This document shows positions 50,380 through 58,792 of a stretch of DNA of 64,000 nt, one piece after another. The DNA lies in the NCBI GenBank assembly GCA_017569305.1, contig CP069418.1, forward strand, positions 3,410,001 to 3,474,000, given 5' to 3'. The first letter of the stretch is position 1, and the number at the start of each line of letters is the position of its first letter. A program made the position numbers and the translations under genes. Source of the stretch: Clostridiales bacterium FE2011. Its GTDB lineage: Bacteria; Bacillota; Clostridia; Christensenellales; Aristaeellaceae. The notes under the pieces were generated by a model. It searched no databases, was not told where the DNA came from, and saw only the letters and a program-made list of their open reading frames with translations.

Positions 50380-51966
50380 TCAATTGTCCTTGGGTTCGTA
50401 GCTTTCGATGCCGCGCAGGAGTTCATATTCCCGGACATCGCGGCAGGATGTGTACATGGCGCGGGAGAGAACATTGCCCATTCTGTAATACATGCAGATA
50501 AAGGGACAGTCTTCCGCAAAGAGGGACTGGATTTCCATCAGCCGTTGGCGGAATCCCTGGTAGGAATATTCTTTCCGGAGCTGTTCGCAAAGCTCCGTCA
50601 TCCGGCTGCTCTTATAACGGCAGTAATTGCCGGCGTTACCACGCATCAGGATGAAACCGGGATCCGGACAGACATCCATGGCAAAGGAGCCAAGCACCAG
50701 GTCAAAGGAACCGGCCTTCAGCTTCTCTTTCGCGTTGGCCAGGGTCATGGCTTCCACCTTGGTGCTGATTCCCACCTGGGCCAGCATATCCGCAATCATG
50801 TTGGCGGCTTCCACCCGCACGTCGTTATCCGGCTCTTCATAGACATAAAAACGGAGATGCAGGTTGGTCACCTTTCCTTCGGCATCCGTGCGGTCCAGGA
50901 TTCCGTTTTCATCAGAATCCTCCCAGCCGGCCGCAGCAAGGAGCCTCCTGGCTTCATCCAGATTCAAAGAGAAAGTGGGATCAAGGTTTTCATTGTACAT
51001 CCAGGTGCCGGGATAAAAGGGGAAATTGGTGGATTTTGCCAAGCCAGAATAGATGTTATCGATGATTTTCTGCTTGTCCACCACATACCGGATGGCTTTG
51101 CGCACCTCAGGAGTCAGCTCGGATACGGTATTGTTCATAAACAGAACGTCCAGCTGATTGGTCCTGTAACTCATGGTGACAGAATGCATGGTCGTTTTAT
51201 ACTGCGTGCTGGCGATGGACCGGGTGAAAACCGCCTGTGTACGGCTGTATTCATAGTTTTCGATCACAGAACGCGGCGTATCGGTAAAGGAAAAAATGAT
51301 CTGCTCCACCCAGGGTTCCTTCGCCTTCCACCAGTTCTTGTTCGTTTCCAGCATGAGGCTGACGCCTGGATTAAAACTGGTGATCACATAGGGACCGCTG
51401 CCGATAGGAGCATCATAAGCAACCTGGGCCGCGGGAACGACGGGAAAAGTCATCTCATAAAGAATGCCGAAATAGGGCCGCTTAGTCTTGACGATCACGA
51501 TTTTATCGTCCTTGGCGGAAATGGATTTCACAAAATAGGCAAGGTTGTAGTAAAAACCATGATCCGCAATGTTTTCATCATTGGCCTTATCCAGGATATA
51601 CTGGGCGGAAGCAACCACGTCGTATGCGGTGATGGGTGTGCCGTCGGAAAAACGGATATCATCCCGAAGGGTGAAGGTCCAGGTTTTGCCGTTGTTGCTT
51701 TCCTCCCAGCTTTCAGCCAGGGAGCCCTGGGGCATATAGACATCATCAATGAGAATCAGACTCTCATAGACGGCATTGTAAACAGAAAGCATATCCCGTT
51801 CCACAGCTTCAAAGGGACGGATGGCAAGGGTTTTGGTGCTCTGGATACCGATCGAAAAATGCTTCTCGATACCATCAGCCGATACGGGATTAATCGGCAG
51901 CAGCGTTATCAGCAGAAGGACTGACAGAAGCACCCTGATCAAAGTATTTCGCCTGATAAATTCCAT
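50380..51966 (-). CDS. Peptide/nickel-type solute-binding protein (family 5), no transporter nearby
   Basis: 528 residues. A signal peptide (about 8-30, ending VSADG) is followed by the family 5 pattern: VYESLILIDD, LAESWEESNNGKTWTFTLRDDIRFSDGTPITAYDV, GSGPYVI and a C-terminal ADMLAQVGI segment. These proteins bind oligopeptides. No permease or ATPase is adjacent, so it is an orphan receptor in this window. The first 77 bases overlap the 3' end of the CoaE-lytic transglycosylase gene in another frame, and the RBS (AAGAGA) is weak, which suggests coupled translation. Confidence 0.88.
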   Translation of the reverse strand: MEFIRRNTLIRVLLSVLLLITLLPINPVSADGIEKHFSIGIQSTKTLAIRPFEAVERDMLSVYNAVYESLILIDDVYMPQGSLAESWEESNNGKTWTFTLRDDIRFSDGTPITAYDVVASAQYILDKANDENIADHGFYYNLAYFVKSISAKDDKIVIVKTKRPYFGILYEMTFPVVPAAQVAYDAPIGSGPYVITSFNPGVSLMLETNKNWWKAKEPWVEQIIFSFTDTPRSVIENYEYSRTQAVFTRSIASTQYKTTMHSVTMSYRTNQLDVLFMNNTVSELTPEVRKAIRYVVDKQKIIDNIYSGLAKSTNFPFYPGTWMYNENLDPTFSLNLDEARRLLAAAGWEDSDENGILDRTDAEGKVTNLHLRFYVYEEPDNDVRVEAANMIADMLAQVGISTKVEAMTLANAKEKLKAGSFDLVLGSFAMDVCPDPGFILMRGNAGNYCRYKSSRMTELCEQLRKEYSYQGFRQRLMEIQSLFAEDCPFICMYYRMGNVLSRAMYTSCRDVREYELLRGIESYEPKDN

Positions 51967-53302
51967 AATCTCTTGTTACTCTCCCTGCATACTGTTTTGT
52001 AGGACCCTCCGGCAGGTTGCTCCGGATCAGCGTCTTCCGGTCATTGCTGTAAAGCGGATTGGACAGCCAGGAGGAAACCTCTCCCTGGCCCGCGTGATAA
52101 GCACAGACAACGCACCAGGGGTCACTGTTGAAGAGGCTGCTGAGGTAACTCAGGTACCAGCAGCCAAAGCGGATATTGTACTCCGGTTCTTTCATCATTT
52201 CAAAAGAGTAATTATCCACTTTCAGCTTATGGGCGATCCATTCAGCCGTATCCGGCATGAGCTGCATGAGGCCGCGGGCTCCGACTGAGGATTCAACTGT
52301 GGGCCGGAAAGAACTCTCGTTCCGGATGACAGCAGCAACCAGCGCCGGGGCGAGATGAAACTCGGCAGCGTTTTTCCGGATTGCCTCCGTATAATATAAC
52401 GGATAATTATCATCAATTGCTTGCTGTTCCGACTCATGTTTTTTCTGACGACCGGAAAGATATCCGCCCATCAGCATCTGGGCAGTGAAAGCGGAAAGAA
52501 GAACAAACAGAGCGCAGATCAGCGCAATTTTGGTCCAGCGGGGCATGGGCCATTCGGCCTTCCGGTCAGACGGCTTCCTGCGTGAGGATTCCGGACGTTC
52601 GATCATGTCCATATCCGGAGGCAGGGAGGGTGCTTCTCTATACCGCTGCTGCTGCGGGAGTGATGGAGAGGATTCCGGCTGCCGCCTGCGCCTGGCAGCG
52701 GATTCGGAACGACGCTGCTCTACCTGGAGCTGTTCATTTACCTGCCTGAGTGTATTTTCGACCGAACCGGAATTATCAATCACAACGGAGGAAAGATCCG
52801 CCTTCTGATCGGATGACATGACAGCGCGCATCCGGCTGAGGGCTTCCTCGCGGGTAAATCTGTCACGGGCAATGAGCCGTTCCAGCTGCGTCTCTTCCGG
52901 AAGCCAGACACACCAGACGGCGTCGCAGTACCGGTCATATCCCTTTTCAAAAAGAAGGGGCATATCCAGGAAACAAAGGCTTGCACCGGAAGCGCGGGCC
53001 TGACTGATCCTTTCCATGGTCAGGTTCTGAAGATACGGAGCCATCAGCTGATCCAGCCGGGCCCTGGCAGTGGGATCAGAAAAGACGAGCTGCCCCATCA
53101 AACGACGGTTCAGGGAACCGTCGGGAGCAATATACTGATCCCCGAAAACAGAACCGATTTCGGCCATGGCAGCACCACCGGCACCTGTAAGCTCACGGGC
53201 GAGAACATCCCCGTCGATAACAGGATAGCCCCGGCGGAACAATTCACGGCTGACAGTGGATTTTCCGCAGGCTATACTTCCGGTGATTCCGATCAGACGC
53301 AT
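51890..53302 (-). CDS. coaE: Dephospho-CoA kinase fused to a membrane-anchored lytic transglycosylase
   Basis: 470 residues in one frame. Residues 1-195 are CoaE: P-loop GSIACGKST (8-16), DGDVLARELT and FLDMPLLFEKG; it phosphorylates dephospho-CoA, the last CoA step. Residues 196-255 are an R/Q/P/S-rich linker. One hydrophobic helix lies at about 257-279. Residues 300-455 are an SLT domain with catalytic E329 in VIRNESSF, GARGLMQLMP (341-350) and AYHAGQGEV (401-409), expected to cleave peptidoglycan outside. The ATGs near residues 231-233 have no evident ribosome site. In many Clostridia these are two adjacent genes; the fusion would put CoaE inside and SLT outside the membrane. Confidence 0.88.
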   Translation of the reverse strand: MRLIGITGSIACGKSTVSRELFRRGYPVIDGDVLARELTGAGGAAMAEIGSVFGDQYIAPDGSLNRRLMGQLVFSDPTARARLDQLMAPYLQNLTMERISQARASGASLCFLDMPLLFEKGYDRYCDAVWCVWLPEETQLERLIARDRFTREEALSRMRAVMSSDQKADLSSVVIDNSGSVENTLRQVNEQLQVEQRRSESAARRRRQPESSPSLPQQQRYREAPSLPPDMDMIERPESSRRKPSDRKAEWPMPRWTKIALICALFVLLSAFTAQMLMGGYLSGRQKKHESEQQAIDDNYPLYYTEAIRKNAAEFHLAPALVAAVIRNESSFRPTVESSVGARGLMQLMPDTAEWIAHKLKVDNYSFEMMKEPEYNIRFGCWYLSYLSSLFNSDPWCVVCAYHAGQGEVSSWLSNPLYSNDRKTLIRSNLPEGPTKQYAGRVTRDYGIYQAKYFDQGASVSPSADNAAAD

Positions 53303-53334
53303 TCGATTCGTTTTCCTTTCCTGGATTTAAAACA

Positions 53335-53363
53335 GGCACGGCCATGCAATCACATGCCGTGCC
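53335..53363 (-). terminator. Terminator of xpaC-telA
   Basis: Arms GGCACGG and CCGTGCC with an inner CATG pair (one-base bulge), followed on the minus strand by TGTTTT. Confidence 0.75.
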
Positions 53364-53378
53364 GTTGGGGAAGAAATA

Positions 53379-54542
53379 TCAGATCCTGGTGGAGAGAAGC
53401 TTTTTCTTGAGTTCAGCTTCCATGGAGTAGAGGGTCTTCTCCGCTTCAATGCGCTTGGCGTGACCCTGGGCCTGAATATCCATCACATCGTTGATGGTGT
53501 CAATAAGATCCTGATTGGTCTGGATCAGCGTCTCAATGTCTATGATGCCGCGCTCAGCTTCCTTTGCGGTCTGGATGGTGCCGATCTTCAGCGCCTGGGC
53601 GTTCTGCTTGAGCAGTTCATTGGTCATATCCGTAACGGCGGTCTGGGCTTTCAGGGCCTCCTGGGAATGATGCATACCGAGGGCAAGCACCATCTGGCTC
53701 TTCCACAGGGGAAGGGTGTTGGAGAGGGTGGACTGAATCTTTTCAACCAGGAGGCTGTCGTTATTCTGAAGCAGGCGGATCTGGGGCGCCATCTGGATGG
53801 CAACCTGACGGGTCAGCTTCAGGTCATAAAGTTTCTTTTCGAAACGGTCGCACTGGGCAGCCAGGTCATTGGCCTTCTGGGCGTCCATGGCATCGCCGCT
53901 GGCGGCAGCCTTGTCCATCAGCTCTTTCAGTTCGGTTTCCCGGATCTGGCGGAGCTTCTTGTCACCGGCAATGATATAAAGGGTCAGCTGATGGAAATAA
54001 TCGCTGTTCTGGTCATAGAGACGGTCAAACATGGCAACGTCCTTGAGCAGCTGAGCCTGATAACCTTCCAGGGAAGAGGCAATGTTCTCAACGTTGACTG
54101 AGACTTTGTTGTAGCGGGCCTGCATGCGGACGATCTTGTCCTCCGCCTTGCTGAAGAGACGGGAAAGGCCCTTGGGCTCTTCCGTATCCTTTTTGAAGCC
54201 TTTCAGCTCTGCCACAAGATTGACCAGCATATTGCCGACGGCGCCGGTATCCTGGGTTTTGACGGCGTCCAGGGCGGTCTGGGAGAAATCTGCGATGCGC
54301 TTCTGGGCATCCGCACCAAAGAGCAGGACGTGATCCGGATTGGTCACATCGACTTTGCTGATGAAATCTTCGATGGCTTTCTTTTCAGCTTCAGTCAGCT
54401 GGCTTTCATCAAGGCCGGGAGCCTGTTCTTCCACCGCGGGAGCAGCGGTCTGCTGAATGCTTTCAACAGGGGCTCCGGCCAGTTCGGGTTCGGGAGCAGA
54501 AGGAGCCAGGGAAAGCTGAGGCATAGGATTGGTTTCAGACAT
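53379..54542 (-). CDS. telA: TelA-family toxic anion resistance protein
   Basis: 387 residues, almost all helical, with the TelA pattern: RLFSKAEDKIVRMQARYNKVSVNVE near residue 135, ELKELMDKA, the long LPLWKSQMVLALGMH segment near residue 285, and the TIQTAKEAERGIIDIETLIQTNQDLIDTINDV core. TelA proteins are linked to tellurite and cell-envelope stress resistance; their action is not known. The N-terminal 60 residues are low-complexity. XpaC, its usual partner, lies 39 bases upstream. Confidence 0.92.
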   Translation of the reverse strand: MSETNPMPQLSLAPSAPEPELAGAPVESIQQTAAPAVEEQAPGLDESQLTEAEKKAIEDFISKVDVTNPDHVLLFGADAQKRIADFSQTALDAVKTQDTGAVGNMLVNLVAELKGFKKDTEEPKGLSRLFSKAEDKIVRMQARYNKVSVNVENIASSLEGYQAQLLKDVAMFDRLYDQNSDYFHQLTLYIIAGDKKLRQIRETELKELMDKAAASGDAMDAQKANDLAAQCDRFEKKLYDLKLTRQVAIQMAPQIRLLQNNDSLLVEKIQSTLSNTLPLWKSQMVLALGMHHSQEALKAQTAVTDMTNELLKQNAQALKIGTIQTAKEAERGIIDIETLIQTNQDLIDTINDVMDIQAQGHAKRIEAEKTLYSMEAELKKKLLSTRI

Positions 54543-54581
54543 TTTTACGTTCCTCCTTAATGTGTCAGTGAAGGTAAAGGA

Positions 54582-55463
54582 TTATTCCTGCTGAATACCG
54601 GCCTGAATACCGGACGGGATCTCATGATCATCGGAAGCGGAAGGGAAATTCATCACGGGAGCGGATGAATAACGCATCTGCGCTTCGGCGGCGGTACGGG
54701 CAGATTCAACGATTTCGTTTTCCATGAAGCCGTCCCGCTTGAGCATCTGCTCGAGTACCTCAATATCGGTGGAAATATCAAGCATGTTCTCCCGATGGAG
54801 GTTGTCAATCTGCTTCTGGCAGGCGGTAAGGATCAGGTTCATGCCGTGAACGGTGGTCTCACGGGCTTCTTTCATTTCACCGTAGGAAACGCCGCGCTGC
54901 TGCATGGTACGGTAATTGGCCAGCATTTTCAGGGTGGTGGGCAGGTAGTAATTCATAAACTTCCGGACCTGGGGCGCTTTGGAGGGCGTTTCGGATACGG
55001 TTCTGAAAATCTGCTCACACTTGACGTAAAGGTTATTCATCTGCTCGGTCAGTTCCTGATCGGGAATGGCAGCGTTTTCTTTTTTAATTGTATTCAGCAT
55101 ATCCTGGCCGGTGGTAATCACCGCGTCAGCGATTTTGTCGCCGGTAAGGGGAATACGGTTCGCGTCTGCCTTTTTCTTCTCCTCGGCTTCGGCGGCGAGC
55201 TGACGGCTGCGGATTTCAGCCTGCTGGCGGGCGGCGGCCTCTTCACGGGCCTGGCGCTCCCGGTCACGACGGTTATGGGTGGTGGTATCCAGGCCGCTTC
55301 CCATGATACTGGTGATTTTGCCAATACCAAGCCCCAGAAGCACACCGGCAATAATTCCACCGAAGGAAAAGCCGCTGAGGGAGGAAAGAATAAGCAGAGT
55401 TATAATAAAACCGGCTCCGCCGGACTTTTTATTGCTGTTGGGGTTCTTCTTGCTCACGTTCAT
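54582..55463 (-). CDS. xpaC: XpaC-family protein (5-bromo-4-chloroindolyl phosphate hydrolysis family)
   Basis: 293 residues. A membrane region at about 17-50 (FIITLLILSSLSGFSFGGIIAGVLLGLGIG) is followed by an E/A/K-rich coiled coil to about residue 105 and the conserved helical domain with MNYYLPTTLKMLANYRTM. It is found with telA in Firmicutes, as here. Role unknown despite the family name. The start has AAGGAG very close (2-3 bases). A TATAAT-like box is present upstream on the minus strand (about 55490). Confidence 0.88.
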   Translation of the reverse strand: MNVSKKNPNSNKKSGGAGFIITLLILSSLSGFSFGGIIAGVLLGLGIGKITSIMGSGLDTTTHNRRDRERQAREEAAARQQAEIRSRQLAAEAEEKKKADANRIPLTGDKIADAVITTGQDMLNTIKKENAAIPDQELTEQMNNLYVKCEQIFRTVSETPSKAPQVRKFMNYYLPTTLKMLANYRTMQQRGVSYGEMKEARETTVHGMNLILTACQKQIDNLHRENMLDISTDIEVLEQMLKRDGFMENEIVESARTAAEAQMRYSSAPVMNFPSASDDHEIPSGIQAGIQQE

Positions 55464-55545
55464 AACTCCTTGCCTAAATATCAGAAGAATTATATCACAC
55501 CAATTTTATAAATGAAAGAAAAAACGATTAAAATATGCTTAGAAA

Positions 55546-56280
55546 TCATCCGTTGCCGGAAGAGGAATCATCCTTCTGCCAGAGATCATAATGATCCTGC
55601 TGGAGGGCATGGAGGAATCGCTCGTTCGCGTCAGGAAATACCTTGCGGAGTTCCCGCATAAGATCCTTCATTTTCTGCCGGTCTGTATTGCCGTCTGCCG
55701 GACAGGGAGATTTGACGACAGGCAGGTCCAGCACTTTTGCCATATGTTTTACATGGCTCTCAGGCAGGTAAATCAGGGGACGGATCACGGTGATGCCGGT
55801 CCTGCTCATACGGGTTTTCGGGTGGAAGGTTTTAAACCGCCCTTCATTAAAAAGAGACATGAGCAGGGTTTCAATGGCGTCCTCCCGATGATGTCCCAGG
55901 GCAAGCTTATTGATATTGTATTCCACACAGGTGTTGGCAAGGACCGCGCGGCGCATTTTGGCGCAGAGCGCACAGGGATTCTTTTCCTGCCGATAATCAA
56001 AAATGATTTTGCCTATTTCAGTTTCCTGCACAATATATTCAATGCCAAGCTGATCACAAAGGGCACGGATTCGGGAAAGGTCGAAAGGTTCCAGCCCCAG
56101 GGTAACGGTAATGGCATAAAGCGAAAAATCCTTGTGGGAGAACTGACGGTAGAGGCTGAGTGCATGCAGAAGCAGGAGGGAATCCTTTCCGCCGGAAATA
56201 CCGACAGCCACACGATCACCGGATTCAATAAGATTAAAATCATGATCCGCCTTGCGAATACAGCCAAGTGTTTTCTTCAT
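55546..56280 (-). CDS. TtcA-like tRNA sulfurtransferase of the PP-loop family
   Basis: 244 residues. The PP-loop SGGKDSLLLLHALSLY is at about residues 30-45. The cysteine pair in CALCAKMRRAVL and the later SPCPADG fit the iron-sulfur-dependent TtcA/TtuA group, which thiolates cytidine or uridine in tRNA. The exact tRNA position is not set by sequence alone. It follows ispE by 9 bases on the same strand. Confidence 0.85.
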   Translation of the reverse strand: MKKTLGCIRKADHDFNLIESGDRVAVGISGGKDSLLLLHALSLYRQFSHKDFSLYAITVTLGLEPFDLSRIRALCDQLGIEYIVQETEIGKIIFDYRQEKNPCALCAKMRRAVLANTCVEYNINKLALGHHREDAIETLLMSLFNEGRFKTFHPKTRMSRTGITVIRPLIYLPESHVKHMAKVLDLPVVKSPCPADGNTDRQKMKDLMRELRKVFPDANERFLHALQQDHYDLWQKDDSSSGNG

Positions 56281-56289
56281 GAATAAATC

Positions 56290-57159
56290 CTACTCCTCCA
56301 TAATCCGTACGCTGTCATGCTGGGTATGACAGAGAAAAACAGTTTTATAGCGTGCGGCAATCCGCTTATATGCTTTCTCCGCGACAGCGGGAGAACGGAA
56401 CACTCCGAAAACGGCGCTTCCGCTGCCGGTCATCCGGGCTGCCTGAGCACCTTCTGAGATCAGCACGTTGCAGGCTTCTCCAATCTCGGGACGAAGCTTT
56501 TCCGATACAGGCTGAAGCACATTGCCGATAGAAGAACAAAGGAGATTCAGATCGCCAGTTTCCAGCGCCTGCAGCGCCTTGTCCGTATCAGGACGATCAG
56601 CAGGGGCAGATTCGTGCCAGAGGCTGAATACCTGAGCGGTACTGAGCCCGGGACAGGGCTGGATGACAATCAGCCAGTAGCTGTAACAGCAATCATGATC
56701 TTCCATATCCTCGCCGATGCCGCGGGTGCGGGTAAGGCCGCCGCGGATCATGAAAGGAACATCCGCGCCAATGGTAAGTCCGATCCGTTCCAGATCCGTG
56801 CCGGAGAGGCCAGTGTTCCAGAGACGATTGAGACCGGTCAGCACAGCGGCTGCATCCGAACTGCCGCCGCCCATACCGGCACCGATCGGGATCCGTTTAT
56901 CCACATGGATCCGGGCGCCCCGGGGATATCCGGTTTCATTTTTCAGCGCGAGGGCAGCACGATAGGCCAGATTGCTTTCATCCGCGCGGGAACGGGGCCA
57001 GCCGCCGGTTGTGATCGAAAGAGACGCGGCTGGAGACAGGGAAATTTCATCCGCCAGGGAAACGGGCTGCATCAGCATATCCATTATATGATATCCGTCT
57101 TCACGCTGACCCGTAATATCCAGCGACCAGTTGATTTTGGCATAGGCTTTCAGGATCAT
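56290..57159 (-). CDS. ispE: 4-diphosphocytidyl-2-C-methyl-D-erythritol kinase
   Basis: 289 residues of the GHMP kinase family. AYAKINWSLDITGQREDGYH opens the protein, the GHMP loop is PIGAGMGGGSSDAAAVL near residue 92, and a C-terminal ARMTGSGSAVFGVF is seen. It is a kinase step of the MEP isoprenoid pathway. It is divergent from the DUF1934 gene across 145 bases. Confidence 0.95.
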   Translation of the reverse strand: MILKAYAKINWSLDITGQREDGYHIMDMLMQPVSLADEISLSPAASLSITTGGWPRSRADESNLAYRAALALKNETGYPRGARIHVDKRIPIGAGMGGGSSDAAAVLTGLNRLWNTGLSGTDLERIGLTIGADVPFMIRGGLTRTRGIGEDMEDHDCCYSYWLIVIQPCPGLSTAQVFSLWHESAPADRPDTDKALQALETGDLNLLCSSIGNVLQPVSEKLRPEIGEACNVLISEGAQAARMTGSGSAVFGVFRSPAVAEKAYKRIAARYKTVFLCHTQHDSVRIMEE

Positions 57160-57244
57160 AAGCCCCTCCGGAACAAATACAATTCATCCATTCTATTATC
57201 AAATACCAATACATATACACAGACATCCGGCGCCTTCTCCTGAC

Positions 57245-57273
57245 TTGCAAACCGAAGGTTTAGGATGTACACT
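57245..57273 (+). promoter_or_regulatory. Candidate promoter of the DUF1934-gpsA genes
   Basis: TTGCAA (57245-57250), 17-base spacer, TACACT (57268-57273), 32 bases before the GTG start. Confidence 0.5.
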
Positions 57274-57304
57274 TACTGTATCACCAGAAAGGAGCTGTGA
57301 CAAG

Positions 57305-57754
57305 GTGGACAGCCGTAAACCTGTATTTATCAATCTGCTGACAATAGCCAGGTATGATCATATGCCGGATTATCCCATTCAGTTTATGACTGTGGGCAAA
57401 CTGAACTATACCAATCCGGAGGAAGCCCTGCTGCAGTATGAAGAAACGCAGCAGGATGAAGAAACGGGCGCCATCCTGAAATCCGATATTTCCCTTACGC
57501 TGAAGAACGGCCGGATTACCATGGAGCGGAAAGGGGATTTTTCCAATACGATGGTATTTGCCAAAGGACAGCGTTTTGAAGGCGTATACCATACGCCCTA
57601 CGGCGAAATGGATATGGCTGTGTTCACCAAGGAAGCCGCCTGCCGGTTCGGCAGCTCCGAAGGAAACATCCACCTGAAATACCAGCTGAATATCCAGGGA
57701 AATTATACCTCAACCAACGAACTTCACCTTGAATACAGATCAGAACAGGAATAA
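57305..57754 (+). CDS. DUF1934 beta-barrel protein (YwiB-like)
   Basis: 149 residues from a GTG at 57305 with AAAGGAG 10 bases upstream; a TTG at 57245 falls in the promoter. Alternating strands such as GKLNYTNPEEALLQYEETQQD, GRITMERKGDFSNTMVFAKGQR and GEMDMAVFTKEAAC match this calycin-like family. Function unknown. It lies 24 bases upstream of gpsA. Confidence 0.8.
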   Translation: MDSRKPVFINLLTIARYDHMPDYPIQFMTVGKLNYTNPEEALLQYEETQQDEETGAILKSDISLTLKNGRITMERKGDFSNTMVFAKGQRFEGVYHTPYGEMDMAVFTKEAACRFGSSEGNIHLKYQLNIQGNYTSTNELHLEYRSEQE

Positions 57755-57778
57755 GCAGTAATAAGAGGGCAGAACAGG

Positions 57779-58774
57779 ATGATTATAACTGTAGCCGGAG
57801 CAGGTACCTGGGGTGCCGCGCTTGGAAGAGCACTTTCACAAAAAGGATATGAAATCCGTATCTGGAGCCGCTTTCAGGAAGAAACCGACAAGCTTTCCAC
57901 AGAAAGAAAACATCCGAACCTTCCGGGAGTCATAATACCGGAAGAAATTGTTTTCACCTCTGATATCGGAGAAGCCGCAGCCGGGGCAGATTATCTCCTG
58001 ATGGTGGTTCCTTCCGTATATACCCGGGAAACAATTCGTGATTTTGCCCCTTATATTGAGGAAAAAACGGTGCTGATCAGCGCGGCAAAGGGTATTGAAA
58101 AAGATACGCTGATGACGCTGACAGAAGTACTGCGGGATGAACTGGAAAAGGCAGGGAAAAAGAACCAGGCAGTTGCTTTAAGCGGACCGACACACGCGGA
58201 AGAAGTGGCCAAGGATCTGCCCACCCTGATTGTATGTGCCTGCGAGGACATGGACTGCGCCGCGGGAGTGCAGCAGCTATTTGACGGAACCTGTATCAGA
58301 CCCTATATCAATCCGGACGAAAAAGGGGTGCAGATCTGCGGCGCACTGAAAAACGTTGAGGCACTGGCTGTCGGTATTGCCAGGGGACTCGGATACGGAG
58401 ACAACACCTGCGCCGCCATGATCACCCGGGGCATGGAGGAAATCCGCCGCCTGGGCCTGGCTATGGGATGCCGTGAAAAGACCTTCTTCGGCCTTGCAGG
58501 CATCGGCGACCTGATTGTAACAGCAACCAGCCAGCATTCCAGGAACAACCGGGCCGGATACCTGATCGGCCAGGGCAAATCCGTGGAAGAAGCAGTACGG
58601 GAAATCGGCATGGTGGTGGAGGGAATGAACGCCCTGCCGGCCGCGGTGACCCTGTGCGAAAAATACGGCATGGATATGCCGCTGATCAACGCTGTCAGAC
58701 TGATTGTGAACGAAAACGCCAGGCCTTCAGACGTGGTAAAGGAACTGATGAACAGAAGCCTGAAAACCGAATAA
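57779..58774 (+). CDS. gpsA: Glycerol-3-phosphate dehydrogenase (NAD(P)+)
   Basis: 331 residues. The dinucleotide loop is VAGAGTWGAALGRAL near residue 5, then SAAKGIEKDTLM, the catalytic lysine region CGALKNVEALAVGIARGLGYGDN (near residue 190) and GLAGIGDLIVTATSQHSRN. It makes sn-glycerol-3-phosphate for phospholipid synthesis. The end is 18 bases before the glycosidase start. Confidence 0.95.
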   Translation: MIITVAGAGTWGAALGRALSQKGYEIRIWSRFQEETDKLSTERKHPNLPGVIIPEEIVFTSDIGEAAAGADYLLMVVPSVYTRETIRDFAPYIEEKTVLISAAKGIEKDTLMTLTEVLRDELEKAGKKNQAVALSGPTHAEEVAKDLPTLIVCACEDMDCAAGVQQLFDGTCIRPYINPDEKGVQICGALKNVEALAVGIARGLGYGDNTCAAMITRGMEEIRRLGLAMGCREKTFFGLAGIGDLIVTATSQHSRNNRAGYLIGQGKSVEEAVREIGMVVEGMNALPAAVTLCEKYGMDMPLINAVRLIVNENARPSDVVKELMNRSLKTE

Positions 58775-58792
58775 AGACAGCAGGGAGTTATA

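Noticed and set aside
50367..50519. A longer prmA start at 50519
   Set aside because: The extension lies inside the previous gene and lacks similarity to PrmA; the ATG at 50366 has AAAGGAG upstream.
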